64,000 nt of DNA, taken from NCBI RefSeq assembly GCF_000428145.1, contig NZ_ATZJ01000015.1, positions 13,355 through 77,354 of the forward strand, read 5' to 3'. The translations under genes and the position numbers were made by a program. The notes beneath the pieces are model-generated. The model saw only the letters and a list, made by a program, of their open reading frames with translations. It had not been told where the DNA came from and did no database searches. Origin of the DNA: Chitinilyticum litopenaei DSM 21440. GTDB taxonomy: Bacteria > Pseudomonadota > Gammaproteobacteria > Burkholderiales > Chitinibacteraceae. This document shows, piece by piece, positions 33,301-41,890 of the stretch (its first letter is position 1; each line of letters opens with the position of its first letter).

Positions 33301-35709
33301 TCAGGCTGGCGCATCGGGTGGATCGGGGTGCACGCGCGGCAGGGTGATGATGAAGCGCGCGCCGTGCCCTTCCTCGCTCAGCAGTTCAATCTGCCCGGCC
33401 AGTCGCCCGCATACCAGCGTGTAGACCAGATAGAGTCCCAGGCCACTGCCGCCCTGGCCAAAGCGTGTGGTGAAAAACGGCTCGAAGACCTTTTTCTGCA
33501 AATGGGCCGGAATGCCGCAGCCATCGTCACTGAAGACCAGCTGCACCTGTTGCTCGTCGGCGCTGGCGCCGATGCGGATCTCGCCGGCGCTTTTGCCGGC
33601 AAAGCCGTGTATCAGCGCATTGTTGATCAGGTTGGCCAGCACCTGCTCCAGTGCGCCGGGATAGCTGTCGAGCTCGATGCCCTGTGCGATGTCGGTGTGG
33701 ATCTGGTGGCGGGTGTGCTTGAAGCGCGGGCCGATGGCGAACAGCACTTCGCCAACGGTGGTTGCCAGATCGAAGCGCCGGCGCAGGTCGGAGGCCGTGT
33801 CCACCGCGACCTGCTTGAAATTGCCGATCATCTCGGCCGCGCGCCAGGCATTGTGCTCCAGCAGGCTGGCCGCTTCGCAAGTCTGGTTCAGAAAATCGTC
33901 CAGCTCGCTGCGCTTGATGCCGCCCTCGTTCAGCTTGCGGCGCAGGGTCTTGGCCGCGTCGCCAAAGGTGGTGGCGGTGGTCAGCGAAATGCCCAGCGGC
34001 GTGTTCAGTTCATGCGCCACGCCGGCGACGAGGCTGCCCAGCGCCGCCAGTTTTTCGGTCTGCACCAGCTGGTTCATGGCCTGCTGCAGTTCGGCCGTCC
34101 GGCTGGCCACGCGCCGCTCCAGCTCGGCATTGGCCTGCTGCAGCTCGGTATTGAGCTGCTGGATGCTTTGCTGGTCGGCCTGGCGGGCCTGGTTGAGCAG
34201 TGCGCGTGTGGCAATGTCGGCCAGCTGGTTGCCGCGGGCGACGTCTTCCGGTGTCCAGTTGCGCTGGCTGCCGCTGACCTCGCAGACCAGGATGGCGACG
34301 ATGCGCCGTTCCATGCGCAGGGGAAAGGCCAGCAGTGAGCGGATGTCGTGCTGCGACAGATAGGGCTTGTCCATTTCCCAGGTCAGCTGGTGGTGACGGG
34401 CATCGTGCGCCACCAGGGGGCCGCCGCGCGCCAGCCACTCAAACAGCGCCGGGCTGGCGCTGGCGGTGAATTCGGGCGGCATGGGCGCCGGCAGGCCATT
34501 GCCCTGCTTGACGGTATGTGGCTGCAGCCTTTGCTCGCTCTCGGCATACAGCCATATCCCTGCCCGGGTAATGTCCATGATCTGGCAGGCGGCGATGGTC
34601 AGCAGCTCGAAGGATTGTTCCAGATCGCCCTGGTCAACGCAGCTGCTGTTGGACAGCTCCAGCAGGCGCTGGCTGCTGGAGGGGTTGAGCCCGGCCCAGC
34701 TTTCCAGCTCGCCCATGCGTTCGGGGGCTGCTTCGCGCAGTACGGCCAGCTCCATGGCGTGACCGCGCTGGCAGTAGCGCAGCGCCAGGCTGGGGTCGCC
34801 CGCCACTTCGGCGCAGTGGGCAGCGTCGAGCAGGATGGAGGCCAGCAGGTGACGGTTGGCGATGGCTTCGGCAAAGCCGATGGCCTCTTCGAACAGCGGC
34901 AGGGCGCGCGGATAGTTGCCCTGGCGTTCGGCCAGCTGCGCCAGCAGGCGCACGGTATGCACTTCCGTCCAGCGGTAGCCGGCGCTGCGCGCGCGCGCCA
35001 GCGTCTCGTCCAGCAGTGTCTGCAGACCATCGAGGTGATCCTGCGCGAGCCGGGTTTCGGCCAGGCGAAAGCAGGATTCGGTGTGGAACTCGTGCAGGCC
35101 ATGCGCCGCACACAGCGTCAGCGCGTGCTGGTATTCGGCCTCCGCTTCGTCGAGCTGGCCCAGCAGCATGAGGTTGCGTCCCAGATTGATGCGGGCCTTG
35201 GCCTCCAGCATCGGGCTGTCGAGCCGGTAGTCGCGGATCAGCTGCAGGGCATCGCGGTGGATGGCGACGGCCTTGGCGTGGTCCTGCAGCGCGTCATGGA
35301 TCATGCCCAGACCAATGCGCGCCAGCACCAGCGAGGTCCATTCATGCGCCAGTGAGGCGACTTCGAGGCAACGCGCCCAGAACTGGAGCGCGCTGCGGTA
35401 TTCGCCCTCCACATAATGGCTGCGGCCAATGGCTTCCAGCAGCCTGGCTTCGGCGGCGAACAGGTGCAGCGATTCGGCGATCTGCAGTGCTTCGTAGAGC
35501 GGGTCGCGGGCATGCACGGCCTGGCCCAGCGTATCCATGATGCGGCTGTAGTGCTCGGCCAGCGCGACAAAGCCTGCGTAATCGCGCAATAGCCTGGCCG
35601 TCAGAAAGCCGCTTTCGCATTGCTGGCGGGCTTCGCCCAGACGGTCGACGGGGATGGCGGCGATGCTGGCCAGTAATTCGGAGATGGCCGGCGTGGTGGG
35701 AATCGGCAT
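33301..35709 (-). CDS. TPR-GAF sensor histidine kinase
   Basis: An 802-residue cytoplasmic kinase with no membrane segment. The first 370 residues are TPR-like helical repeats (AEYQHALTLCAAHGLHEF, YPRALPLFEEAIGFAEA); a GAF domain follows (about 375-520); then a coiled coil (QQLNTELQQANAELERRV) and a HisKA/HATPase pair. The phospho-acceptor histidine lies in GVAHELNTPLG, the N-box in NLINNALIHG, G-boxes in DDGCGIP and GGSGLGLYLV. No response regulator is adjacent, so it is an orphan. The start is uncertain: an ATG at 35805 with GGGAAGG upstream is an alternative, but the extra 32 residues look non-coding. Confidence 0.88.
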   Translation of the reverse strand: MPIPTTPAISELLASIAAIPVDRLGEARQQCESGFLTARLLRDYAGFVALAEHYSRIMDTLGQAVHARDPLYEALQIAESLHLFAAEARLLEAIGRSHYVEGEYRSALQFWARCLEVASLAHEWTSLVLARIGLGMIHDALQDHAKAVAIHRDALQLIRDYRLDSPMLEAKARINLGRNLMLLGQLDEAEAEYQHALTLCAAHGLHEFHTESCFRLAETRLAQDHLDGLQTLLDETLARARSAGYRWTEVHTVRLLAQLAERQGNYPRALPLFEEAIGFAEAIANRHLLASILLDAAHCAEVAGDPSLALRYCQRGHAMELAVLREAAPERMGELESWAGLNPSSSQRLLELSNSSCVDQGDLEQSFELLTIAACQIMDITRAGIWLYAESEQRLQPHTVKQGNGLPAPMPPEFTASASPALFEWLARGGPLVAHDARHHQLTWEMDKPYLSQHDIRSLLAFPLRMERRIVAILVCEVSGSQRNWTPEDVARGNQLADIATRALLNQARQADQQSIQQLNTELQQANAELERRVASRTAELQQAMNQLVQTEKLAALGSLVAGVAHELNTPLGISLTTATTFGDAAKTLRRKLNEGGIKRSELDDFLNQTCEAASLLEHNAWRAAEMIGNFKQVAVDTASDLRRRFDLATTVGEVLFAIGPRFKHTRHQIHTDIAQGIELDSYPGALEQVLANLINNALIHGFAGKSAGEIRIGASADEQQVQLVFSDDGCGIPAHLQKKVFEPFFTTRFGQGGSGLGLYLVYTLVCGRLAGQIELLSEEGHGARFIITLPRVHPDPPDAPA

Positions 35710-35889
35710 GCGCGTTGAATCCGCCCTTGTGCAGTTTCGAGTGGGAGCGAGCAAGCCCGCAATCGGCAGGGTGTGCCGCGGGGGCGCGGCGTCAGCTTTC
35801 AGCATAGTCGCCACCTTCCCTGAAAGAAACTGGGGTTCCGCGCCGCAGGCAAGCGATAATGCGGCACGGACAAGCAGGGGAAAGACAAG

Positions 35890-37047
35890 ATGTTGCAGCG
35901 TGCTGACTGGCCGGCACTGACGGCTGGCCTGGTGACCGTGCTGGTGGGTTACACCAGCTCGGCGGCCATCATTTTCGAGGCTGCCCGCGCCGCTGGCGCC
36001 AGCCCGGCCGAGCTGGCGTCCTGGCTGTGGGCGCTCGGGCTGGGCATGGGGCTGACCTGCATTGCCCTGTCCCTGCGCTACCGCATTCCGGTGGTGACGG
36101 CCTGGTCAACGCCGGGTGCAGCCTTGCTGATCACCAGTCTGTCCGGCGTCAGCCTGGGCGAAGCAACCGGCGCGTTTCTGCTCTCGGCGCTGCTGATCAC
36201 GCTGTGTGGCGTCACCGGGATTTTCGAACGGCTGATGAACCGCATTCCGCTGCCGCTGGCCGCTGCCCTGCTGGCCGGCATCCTGGCGCGTTTCGGCATG
36301 AATGTGTTCACGGCCATGCCGCAAAGCCTGCTGCTGGTCGCCAGCATGTTCGTCGCTTACCTGCTCCTGCGCCGGGCGCAAACGCGCTATGCGATTCCAC
36401 TGGTGCTGCTGGCCGGCATGCTGATTGCGGCCGGGCAGGGCGAGCTGCGCTGGCAGGCGCTCGAGCTGCAGCTGGCAAGCCCGCTCTGGACCACGCCGGT
36501 CTTTACGCCGGCCGTGTTGCTGGGCGTGGGTCTGCCGCTGTTTGTGGTGACCATGGCCTCGCAGAACATTCCGGGGGTGGCGACGCTGCAGGCCAATGGT
36601 TATCGGCCACCGGTGTCGGCCTTGCTGACCGGCACGGGGCTGGTCAACCTCGTGCTGGCGCCCTTTGGCTGCTTTGCCCTGAATCTGGCCGCGATCACCG
36701 CTGCGCTGTGCATGAGTCCCGAGGCGCATGAAAACCCGCAGCGCCGCTATCTTGCCAGTGTTGCCGCCGGGGTGTTTTATGTCCTGCTGGGCGTGTTCGG
36801 CGCGACGGTGGGCGCACTGTTCGCCGCCTTTCCGCCGGCCCTGGTGCTGGCCATTGCCGGTCTCGCGCTGTTTGGCACGCTGGGCGCCGGGCTGGCGATT
36901 GCAATGCGCGATGAAGCGCACCGCGAGCCGGCGCTGATTACCTTCCTGATCACGGCGTCGGGCGTGACCCTGTTCGGCATCGGTTCGGCATTCTGGGGGC
37001 TGGTCGGCGGCTCGCTGGCCCTGCTGGTGTTGCGTTACAGGCGCTAG
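35890..37047 (+). CDS. BenE family benzoate/H+ symporter
   Basis: A 385-residue inner-membrane protein with about 11-12 hydrophobic segments. Family marks are VTVLVGYTSSAAIIFEAARAAGASPAELASWLWALGLGMG near the N-terminus, AWSTPGAALL (about 75-84) and MASQNIPGVATLQANGYRPPVS (about 220-242). BenE proteins take up benzoate with protons, but no benzoate catabolic gene is near, so the substrate may differ. Its stop is 8 bp before a 59-bp GGGTAT element. The divergent kinase gene shares the upstream region. Confidence 0.93.
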   Translation: MLQRADWPALTAGLVTVLVGYTSSAAIIFEAARAAGASPAELASWLWALGLGMGLTCIALSLRYRIPVVTAWSTPGAALLITSLSGVSLGEATGAFLLSALLITLCGVTGIFERLMNRIPLPLAAALLAGILARFGMNVFTAMPQSLLLVASMFVAYLLLRRAQTRYAIPLVLLAGMLIAAGQGELRWQALELQLASPLWTTPVFTPAVLLGVGLPLFVVTMASQNIPGVATLQANGYRPPVSALLTGTGLVNLVLAPFGCFALNLAAITAALCMSPEAHENPQRRYLASVAAGVFYVLLGVFGATVGALFAAFPPALVLAIAGLALFGTLGAGLAIAMRDEAHREPALITFLITASGVTLFGIGSAFWGLVGGSLALLVLRYRR

Positions 37048-37055
37048 CTTTTAAG

Positions 37056-37114
37056 GGGTATTGAGCTGCAAGCTTTCTACCGGTTTGGTTGCAGTCCTAT
37101 GGGAGCTTGGGTAT
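37056..37114 (+). repeat. 59-bp GGGTAT element, copy 4, forming the thpR 3' end
   Basis: A 59-bp member bounded by GGGTATTGAGCTGCAAGC and AGCTTGGGTAT, the same length and plan as copies 2 and 3. It supplies the last twelve codons and the stop codon of thpR on the minus strand (HTQAPIGLQPNR). Confidence 0.6.
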
Positions 37115-37703
37115 GCGGGTCGTGCCCCTGGGTGCGGATGGCATAGGATGGTCCGCGCTCGCCCGGCAGCGAGGCAAACAGGGTGATCGGCCCCAGTGGC
37201 CAGTGCAGCGCGGGTGCCAGCCGGGTTTGTGGCGCGCGCGTGCCGCGCAGCAGCGTCAGGTGGGGGCAATATGGGCGCTCATCGTGCGGAAAGCCGGCCC
37301 GCTGCAGTGCGGCGTGCAGGCGGGCGACGTGGTCGAGCAGCTGTTGATCCGGCTGCTTGCAGCCCAGCCAGACCACGCCACTACCGGCGCTGAAGCTGCC
37401 GATGCGATCCAGCCGCAGCGTTTGCGCCGGCCAGTCCTGCGCAGCGATCAGTGCCGCCAGTTCGGGCAGGCGCACGGTTGGCGTGTCGCCCAGAAATGCC
37501 AGCGTCAGGTGCAGATTGGCGGCGGGCATCGCCTTGCCGCCGTGCTCAAGTTGCAGCGTGTCGCGGATGCTGCACAGCCGTGGGCGCAGCCGCGCCGGCA
37601 CGGCCACGCCGATGAACCAGCGTTCAACCCGGATAATCGATTGGGGCGCGAGGTGATGGCGAGGCGTTTCGCGAGCAAATTCAGGCGCTTGTGACAAGTC
37701 CAT
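37077..37703 (-). CDS. thpR: RNA 2',3'-cyclic phosphodiesterase ThpR
   Basis: A 208-residue 2H phosphoesterase. The two catalytic H-x-T-x motifs are HLTLAFLG (about residue 64) and HLTLLRGT (about 147), about 83 residues apart as in ThpR/LigT. It opens RNA 2',3'-cyclic phosphates, though the physiological role is unclear. The N-terminal extension before RWFIGVAVP (about 28 residues) is longer than usual, so a downstream start is possible; AGCAGG supports the chosen ATG. The C-terminal residues and stop come from a GGGTAT repeat, so the native end may have been replaced. Confidence 0.9.
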   Translation of the reverse strand: MDLSQAPEFARETPRHHLAPQSIIRVERWFIGVAVPARLRPRLCSIRDTLQLEHGGKAMPAANLHLTLAFLGDTPTVRLPELAALIAAQDWPAQTLRLDRIGSFSAGSGVVWLGCKQPDQQLLDHVARLHAALQRAGFPHDERPYCPHLTLLRGTRAPQTRLAPALHWPLGPITLFASLPGERGPSYAIRTQGHDPHTQAPIGLQPNR

Positions 37704-37801
37704 AGCCTGCTATGGGCGCGAGGCAAGGGCGTGAAGGTGCCGCAAAACGGTCGCCAGCGCCTGTGCAGGCTCGAAGAGCCGCCCAATGGATTTTCCGGGT
37801 T

Positions 37802-38608
37802 TCAAGCGGGCTGCTCATGATGGCGCAGCAGAAAGTCCGCCGTAACCCAGCCGGCGTCGTGGGTAAATTCATCCAGCCGTTCGGCGGCATCCTCCCAGTC
37901 CAGTCGCAGGAATTCGGCCACTTCGCCGTCGCGATTGGCCGGCAGCAGACCATCAGGCAGGGCCAGGTCGTAGCAGTAGAGGATTTCGTCGTGCGTGCCA
38001 TCGGCCTCGTTGCGCAGGCTGCGCACGGCACCGCAGGCTTGCAGGCGGGCGGCGACGATTTCCGGAATGCCGGCTTCCTCGCCCAGCTCGCGGATGGCGC
38101 AGGCGGCCAGCTCCTCGCCGGCCGCCAGGCCGCCGGCCGCCAGATTGTCGAGCCGCCCGGGATCGACCGCCTTGCTGCTGGCACGCCGGCCTATCCAGAG
38201 GTGCCGGCCGCTATAGCCATTGATGTGTACGGCGCGGCTGGTCAGGCCGAAGCGGCGAAAAACGCCACGCTCCAGATCGAACAGCGGCTGCTGCGGATCG
38301 GGCCAGCCGCGCGCGTCCGGCGCGCAACAGGTGTATTCCTCGTCGCGCCAGCCGCTGACCAGCCCGGCCTCGTGCAGCATTTGCGCGGCCTCGCGCATGG
38401 CCAGCTGCAGCTGGCGCTGGCTGAGCGCCGGCGCGAGACCGAAGCCGTCGCGCTGGGCGGCAAAGCGCGCATCAAAGCGGTGCAGCAAATCGGCGATGTC
38501 CGGGCTGATCCAGCCCAGCGCCCAGCCGGCGGCATGGAAACGCAGGAGGCCATCGGCACGAAAGCGGGGAATACGCTGGCGGTAATCGGCAAGCACGTTG
38601 TGCAGCAT
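37802..38608 (-). CDS. DUF4743 / Nudix hydrolase
   Basis: A 268-residue protein with an N-terminal DUF4743 region (about 1-110; FRADGLLRFHAAGWALGWISPDIADLL) and a Nudix domain (about 120-255). The Nudix box GGLAAGEELAACAIRELGEEAGI (about 159-181) is intact, with the RELGEEAG metal ligands. This architecture matches the fungal/plant and proteobacterial proteins annotated as thiamine pyrophosphokinase-related Nudix hydrolases; the true substrate is unknown. It is on the same strand as thpR with about 100 bp between them. Confidence 0.88.
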   Translation of the reverse strand: MLHNVLADYRQRIPRFRADGLLRFHAAGWALGWISPDIADLLHRFDARFAAQRDGFGLAPALSQRQLQLAMREAAQMLHEAGLVSGWRDEEYTCCAPDARGWPDPQQPLFDLERGVFRRFGLTSRAVHINGYSGRHLWIGRRASSKAVDPGRLDNLAAGGLAAGEELAACAIRELGEEAGIPEIVAARLQACGAVRSLRNEADGTHDEILYCYDLALPDGLLPANRDGEVAEFLRLDWEDAAERLDEFTHDAGWVTADFLLRHHEQPA

Positions 38609-38743
38609 GGGTGTCGGCGTGAGTGGGGTGGGTCTGCTTACTATAGGACAGCACGATGACGGCCCTGTGCTGCTGATGGTCAGTTACTCGTATGAAACAT
38701 CCTGCGAAAGAGTGTGGCCGGGCGCGTGGCCCGGCTTGCCTCC

Positions 38744-39175
38744 TCAGCGTGCCGGGCGCCCGGTCTTGATGCGCTCGACCCGGCCCGCCGCCGCCTGCAG
38801 GGCCGCGTCGTCCAGCGTCGAGAGCAGCAGGAGGCCGGCGCGCAGCAGCTCGCTCTTCTTGAATTCGGCGCCTTGCTTGAGCAGTCGGCCCTTCAGCACG
38901 GCCAGCTGGGCATATTCATGGTCGGGAATGGTGTAGCTGTCGCGCACCAGCTTGACCTTCACGGCCTTTTTCTTCTCGCCGCTCTTGCGCTCGTCCACGG
39001 CCTTGCCAAGTGGGGCTGCTGCTGCAGCGGGCGTTTCGGCCGCAGGCGGGGCGTCGGCGACTGGCGCCTGGACCAGTTCGCTGACGACTGCAGCGGGCTT
39101 GCGGGCTGCCGGCTTGCGGCGGGAAGTGGGGGCGGCGGGGGCCGGAGTGACGGTGGGGCTGACCTTGCTGTTCAT
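38744..39175 (-). CDS. Small basic protein divergent from parA (KKSELLRAG family)
   Basis: A 143-residue protein with an Ala/Pro/Lys-rich low-complexity N-terminus (1-75) and a conserved C-terminal part: LVRDSYTIPDHEYAQLAVLKGRLLKQGAEFKKSELLRAGLLLLS. That segment looks like a ribbon-helix-helix DNA-binding unit: a short strand then two helices. Such proteins occur beside chromosomal ParA-like ATPases in beta-proteobacteria. AAGGAAG precedes the ATG. It shares a 93-bp promoter region holding an inverted repeat with the divergent parA gene, so it may be the DNA-binding partner and autoregulator; this is inference. Confidence 0.75.
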   Translation of the reverse strand: MNSKVSPTVTPAPAAPTSRRKPAARKPAAVVSELVQAPVADAPPAAETPAAAAAPLGKAVDERKSGEKKKAVKVKLVRDSYTIPDHEYAQLAVLKGRLLKQGAEFKKSELLRAGLLLLSTLDDAALQAAAGRVERIKTGRPAR

Positions 39176-39210
39176 GGTGCTTCCTTGGCGTGGCTGTCAT
39201 CAATGATTCA

Positions 39211-39247
39211 CACTGTAAACCATTCATACGGTATAGACTGTTACAGT
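39211..39247. promoter_or_regulatory. Inverted-repeat operator candidate between the RHH-like gene and parA
   Basis: The sequence CTGTAAAC ... GTTACAG surrounds an AT-rich centre (CATTCATACGGTATAGACT) in the divergent spacer. The 7-bp arms are spaced about two helical turns apart and the region overlaps where both promoters must lie, as for an autoregulated par-type operator. Confidence 0.5.
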
Positions 39248-39268
39248 TTCAAGACAGCTTTGTAAGCA

Positions 39269-39901
39269 ATGCGAAAAATCCTGATTGCCAATCCCAAGGG
39301 GGGAAGCGGGAAATCCACGCTGGCCGCCCACCTCGCCGCCTGGTTCGCCTGGCAGGAAGACCAGGTGCTCCTGGGCGACACCGACCGCCAGCAATCACTG
39401 GCGCACTGGCTGGCCCTGCGCCCGCCTGCCTTGCCGCGCATTCATGGCTGGGAGGTGCATCCCGGCGAGCCGGCGCGCCCGCCGCGCGGCACGCAGGTCG
39501 CCATCCTCGACACGCCTGCCGGCCTGCATGGCAAGAAGCTCAAGGCCCTGCTTGAGATGGTCGACCAGGTTATCGTGCCCTTGCAGACCGGTGCCTTCGA
39601 TTTCTGGGCCAGTGGTGAATTCTTCGAGGCCCTGGCTGAAAGCCGCGCGGTACGCCGTGAGCAAATCCGGGTTGCTGCCGTAGGTATGCGTGTCAACCCA
39701 AGGAGCAGCAATGGTCGTGAGCTGATACCCTTTCTAGAAGCCCATGACATACCCTTGCTGACGCAGCTGCGCGATGCCACGGTTTATCGTGACACCGTGG
39801 CGCGCGGCATGACGCTGTTTGATCTGTCGCCTGCGCGCACGCGACTGGATCGCGAGCAGTGGCAGCCACTGCTGGATTGGGTAACGGCGCCGCGCCGCTG
39901 A
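39269..39901 (+). CDS. ParA family ATPase
   Basis: A 210-residue ParA/MinD-type ATPase with the deviant Walker A NPKGGSGKST (residues 8-17), the Walker A' region (GDTDRQQS) and a Walker B-like AILDTPAGLHGKKL. It lacks an N-terminal DNA-binding domain, so it is the small ParA type. Its partner is presumably the divergent basic protein. No ParB is present, so it may position a cell-envelope or chemotaxis cargo rather than chromosome. Codons at 39682-39730 are atypical (AGG, ATA, CTA) over a 49-bp repeat match, although the encoded VGMRVNPR segment looks normal for the family. Confidence 0.88.
   Translation: MRKILIANPKGGSGKSTLAAHLAAWFAWQEDQVLLGDTDRQQSLAHWLALRPPALPRIHGWEVHPGEPARPPRGTQVAILDTPAGLHGKKLKALLEMVDQVIVPLQTGAFDFWASGEFFEALAESRAVRREQIRVAAVGMRVNPRSSNGRELIPFLEAHDIPLLTQLRDATVYRDTVARGMTLFDLSPARTRLDREQWQPLLDWVTAPRR
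39682..39730 (+). repeat. Intragenic 49-bp GGGTAT-type element in parA
   Basis: AGGTATGCGTGTCAACCC at the left and GGTCGTGAGCTGATACCC at the right, exactly 49 bp apart end to end. It coincides with rare codons in parA. Because the encoded residues fit the ParA family, it may be a site shaped within the gene rather than an insertion. Confidence 0.4.
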
Positions 39902-40167
39902 TTGGATTTGGGCAGGTGAGAAACGCCTGTAACGGATGGCCGGTTTGCGCGTGGCGAGGCAATAACCGGGCCGCTAGCTGTTGCCTGACCAATAAGCAGC
40001 AAGGCGAGAGAGCCGCGCTGGCTTGTGGTGATGCCCGCCCCGGGCGTCTTGTCCAGACGTGGCAATCAACGTCCACTGCCTTGTCCAGCAGGCATCGCCG
40101 CCGCTTCGACAAGCGACTGGCGAGCCATGCGAGCAACGGCGCCAGTCGCTGGCTGCGCAGGTAAAAA

Positions 40168-41142
40168 CTACAGCAAGGCCGGCTTGAAGCCGCCCTGATC
40201 GGGATTGTGAGCGGCCACCTGCGTGCGGGGGATGATGACCGGGATCAGCACGCGCGTCAGCGGCGGCGTGCGCGCCAGCGTGCATTCGGTAAGCAGCAGT
40301 TGCTCCTCGTCGTCGTCGCCAGTGTCGAGCAGGCCCAGGCGGTTGGCCGTATAGCTGCGCTGCGCGATGCTCAGCAGATCCGGCGTGGCGGCCAGCTGCG
40401 TCACCAGCAGCTCGCACAGCGCATCCGGATTCATGGCCGCGTGCGTGCGCTCCAGCTCGGCGGTCAGGCTGCGGATGCGCTCCTGCTGCTGCTGGCGCGC
40501 CGCTGCGGCTTGCGGCGTGGCGTCATTGCCCAGCCGCAGCATCACCCGCGCATTGCCGACTTCTTCCTCCAGCTGGGCTTTCTCGCTTTCCAGGGCGGCC
40601 ACTTCGCTGCGGGCGAGGCCGGCAACCAGATCGAGGATCTGCAGCGGCAGCAGGGCGTGCAAGCCCGCCTCGCTGTCGGTCAGCTGGCCAAAGCGGTGTT
40701 CGCGAAAGGTCAGCAGGCGCTGCGGCACATCCTGGCGCAGCTGGCCATCCTGCTCCGCCACTCCGTAGCGGGTTTGTTCCTGCGGGTCGACGCTCAGCAG
40801 CGTGCACAGCTGGTCGGCCAGTGGCCAGTCGTAAAACCAGGCCGCCAGCCGCTTGTCCTGGTTGATGATTTCCTGCATGCGCTGCGGCGTGGCGAACACC
40901 AGCTGCAGCAGGCGGTGTTGCCGCCAGCTTTCCGGCGTCAGCGGCAGGGAGGTGGGCAGCAGGCTCACCGTTTCGGTGGCACGCGCTTCGGCCCAGCCCA
41001 GATAGGGCGCCAGTTTTTCCCGGTAACGGCTGGCCAGCCGGATGCGGGGGCAGGCGAGGTCGGCCAGCTGGTCGATCAGCAGGGGGTCGACCAGCGCCAG
41101 CGGGTCGGGGCGCTTGAGCAGGCGTTTGAGGTTTTCCAGCAT
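40168..41142 (-). CDS. Conserved coiled-coil protein of unknown function
   Basis: A 324-residue cytoplasmic protein. Visible features are an N-terminal helical domain (LENLKRLLKRPDPLALVDPLLIDQLADL), a central coiled coil (EVAALESEKAQLEEEVGNARVML and QQERIRSLTAELERTHAAM, about 185-235) and an acidic stretch GDDDEEQLLL near the C-terminus. I do not recognise a family. It is convergent with parA; the 266-bp space between them shows no recognisable element. The C-terminal half reads like an effector or regulatory domain, but no motif supports a function. Confidence 0.7.
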   Translation of the reverse strand: MLENLKRLLKRPDPLALVDPLLIDQLADLACPRIRLASRYREKLAPYLGWAEARATETVSLLPTSLPLTPESWRQHRLLQLVFATPQRMQEIINQDKRLAAWFYDWPLADQLCTLLSVDPQEQTRYGVAEQDGQLRQDVPQRLLTFREHRFGQLTDSEAGLHALLPLQILDLVAGLARSEVAALESEKAQLEEEVGNARVMLRLGNDATPQAAAARQQQQERIRSLTAELERTHAAMNPDALCELLVTQLAATPDLLSIAQRSYTANRLGLLDTGDDDEEQLLLTECTLARTPPLTRVLIPVIIPRTQVAAHNPDQGGFKPALL

Positions 41143-41175
41143 GGCGATGGTCCGGGCAAGCGGCGAAGAAGGGAT

Positions 41176-41757
41176 TCAGGGATTCAGTTCATACAGTGTA
41201 GCCGGGTCCGGTTCGTCCAGCTGGCGGATGACCTGCGCCGGATTGCCGGCCACCAGCGTGCAGCGCGGCACATCGCGCGTGACGACGCTGCCGGCGCCGA
41301 TCACGCTGTGGTCGCCGATGGTCACGCCGGCCAGGATCAGCGCATCGGCGCCGATCCACACATTCTCGCCGATGGTGATCGGTCGTGCCCAGAAGGCCCA
41401 GCGCTGGCGCTCGCTCGGATCGACCGGGTGAAAGGCGGTCAGCAGGCGCACGCCCGGGCCGATCAGGGTGTGGTGACCGATGGTGATCATCGCTGCGCCA
41501 TCGAGTACCACCCCGGCATTGATGAAGGCCTTGCGGCCGATGCGCACATTGCTGCCGCGCCCGATCCAGGCCGGCGTCATGATGGTGGCGCCGCCGTTTT
41601 CGGCCAGCAGTTCATCGAGCAGCGCCCGTGCTTCGGGCCCCCAGCAATCGCCATCCAGCGCATTGTAGCGTTCGAGCAGCGCGTGTTCCCTGGCATGCTC
41701 GGCGTGATTCTTGCCCAGATCGGCAAAGGCATAGCGGATGGTCGTTTCGTCGCGCAT
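41176..41757 (-). CDS. Maltose/galactoside O-acetyltransferase-like protein
   Basis: A 193-residue left-handed beta-helix acetyltransferase of the LacA/Maa/NodL type. It has an N-terminal Mac domain (about 10-55) and hexapeptide repeats from about 60 on (WIGRGSNVRIGRKAFINAGVVLDG, ITIGENVWIGADALILAGVTIGDHSVIGAGSVVTRDVP). The catalytic histidine is in AFHPVDPSER, and the end VAGNPAQVIR is typical. It would acetylate a sugar or glycoside with acetyl-CoA. Start at 41757 follows AAGGAAA. It is divergent from the chemoreceptor gene. Confidence 0.9.
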   Translation of the reverse strand: MRDETTIRYAFADLGKNHAEHAREHALLERYNALDGDCWGPEARALLDELLAENGGATIMTPAWIGRGSNVRIGRKAFINAGVVLDGAAMITIGHHTLIGPGVRLLTAFHPVDPSERQRWAFWARPITIGENVWIGADALILAGVTIGDHSVIGAGSVVTRDVPRCTLVAGNPAQVIRQLDEPDPATLYELNP

Positions 41758-41890
41758 GCTGGTTTCCTTGGTGTGCATCGTGATTATGGCTCCGGCCAAG
41801 CGGTCTGGCGAATATGTAAGCAAACCATTATCCTGTAATGGATTTGCCGGGATTTTCCCCGCATTGCTGTTGTTCATGACGGAGGCAAGC

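Noticed and set aside
39902..40167. A tRNA or small RNA between parA and the coiled-coil gene
   Set aside because: No cloverleaf, no terminator, and no conserved block could be seen in these 266 bp.
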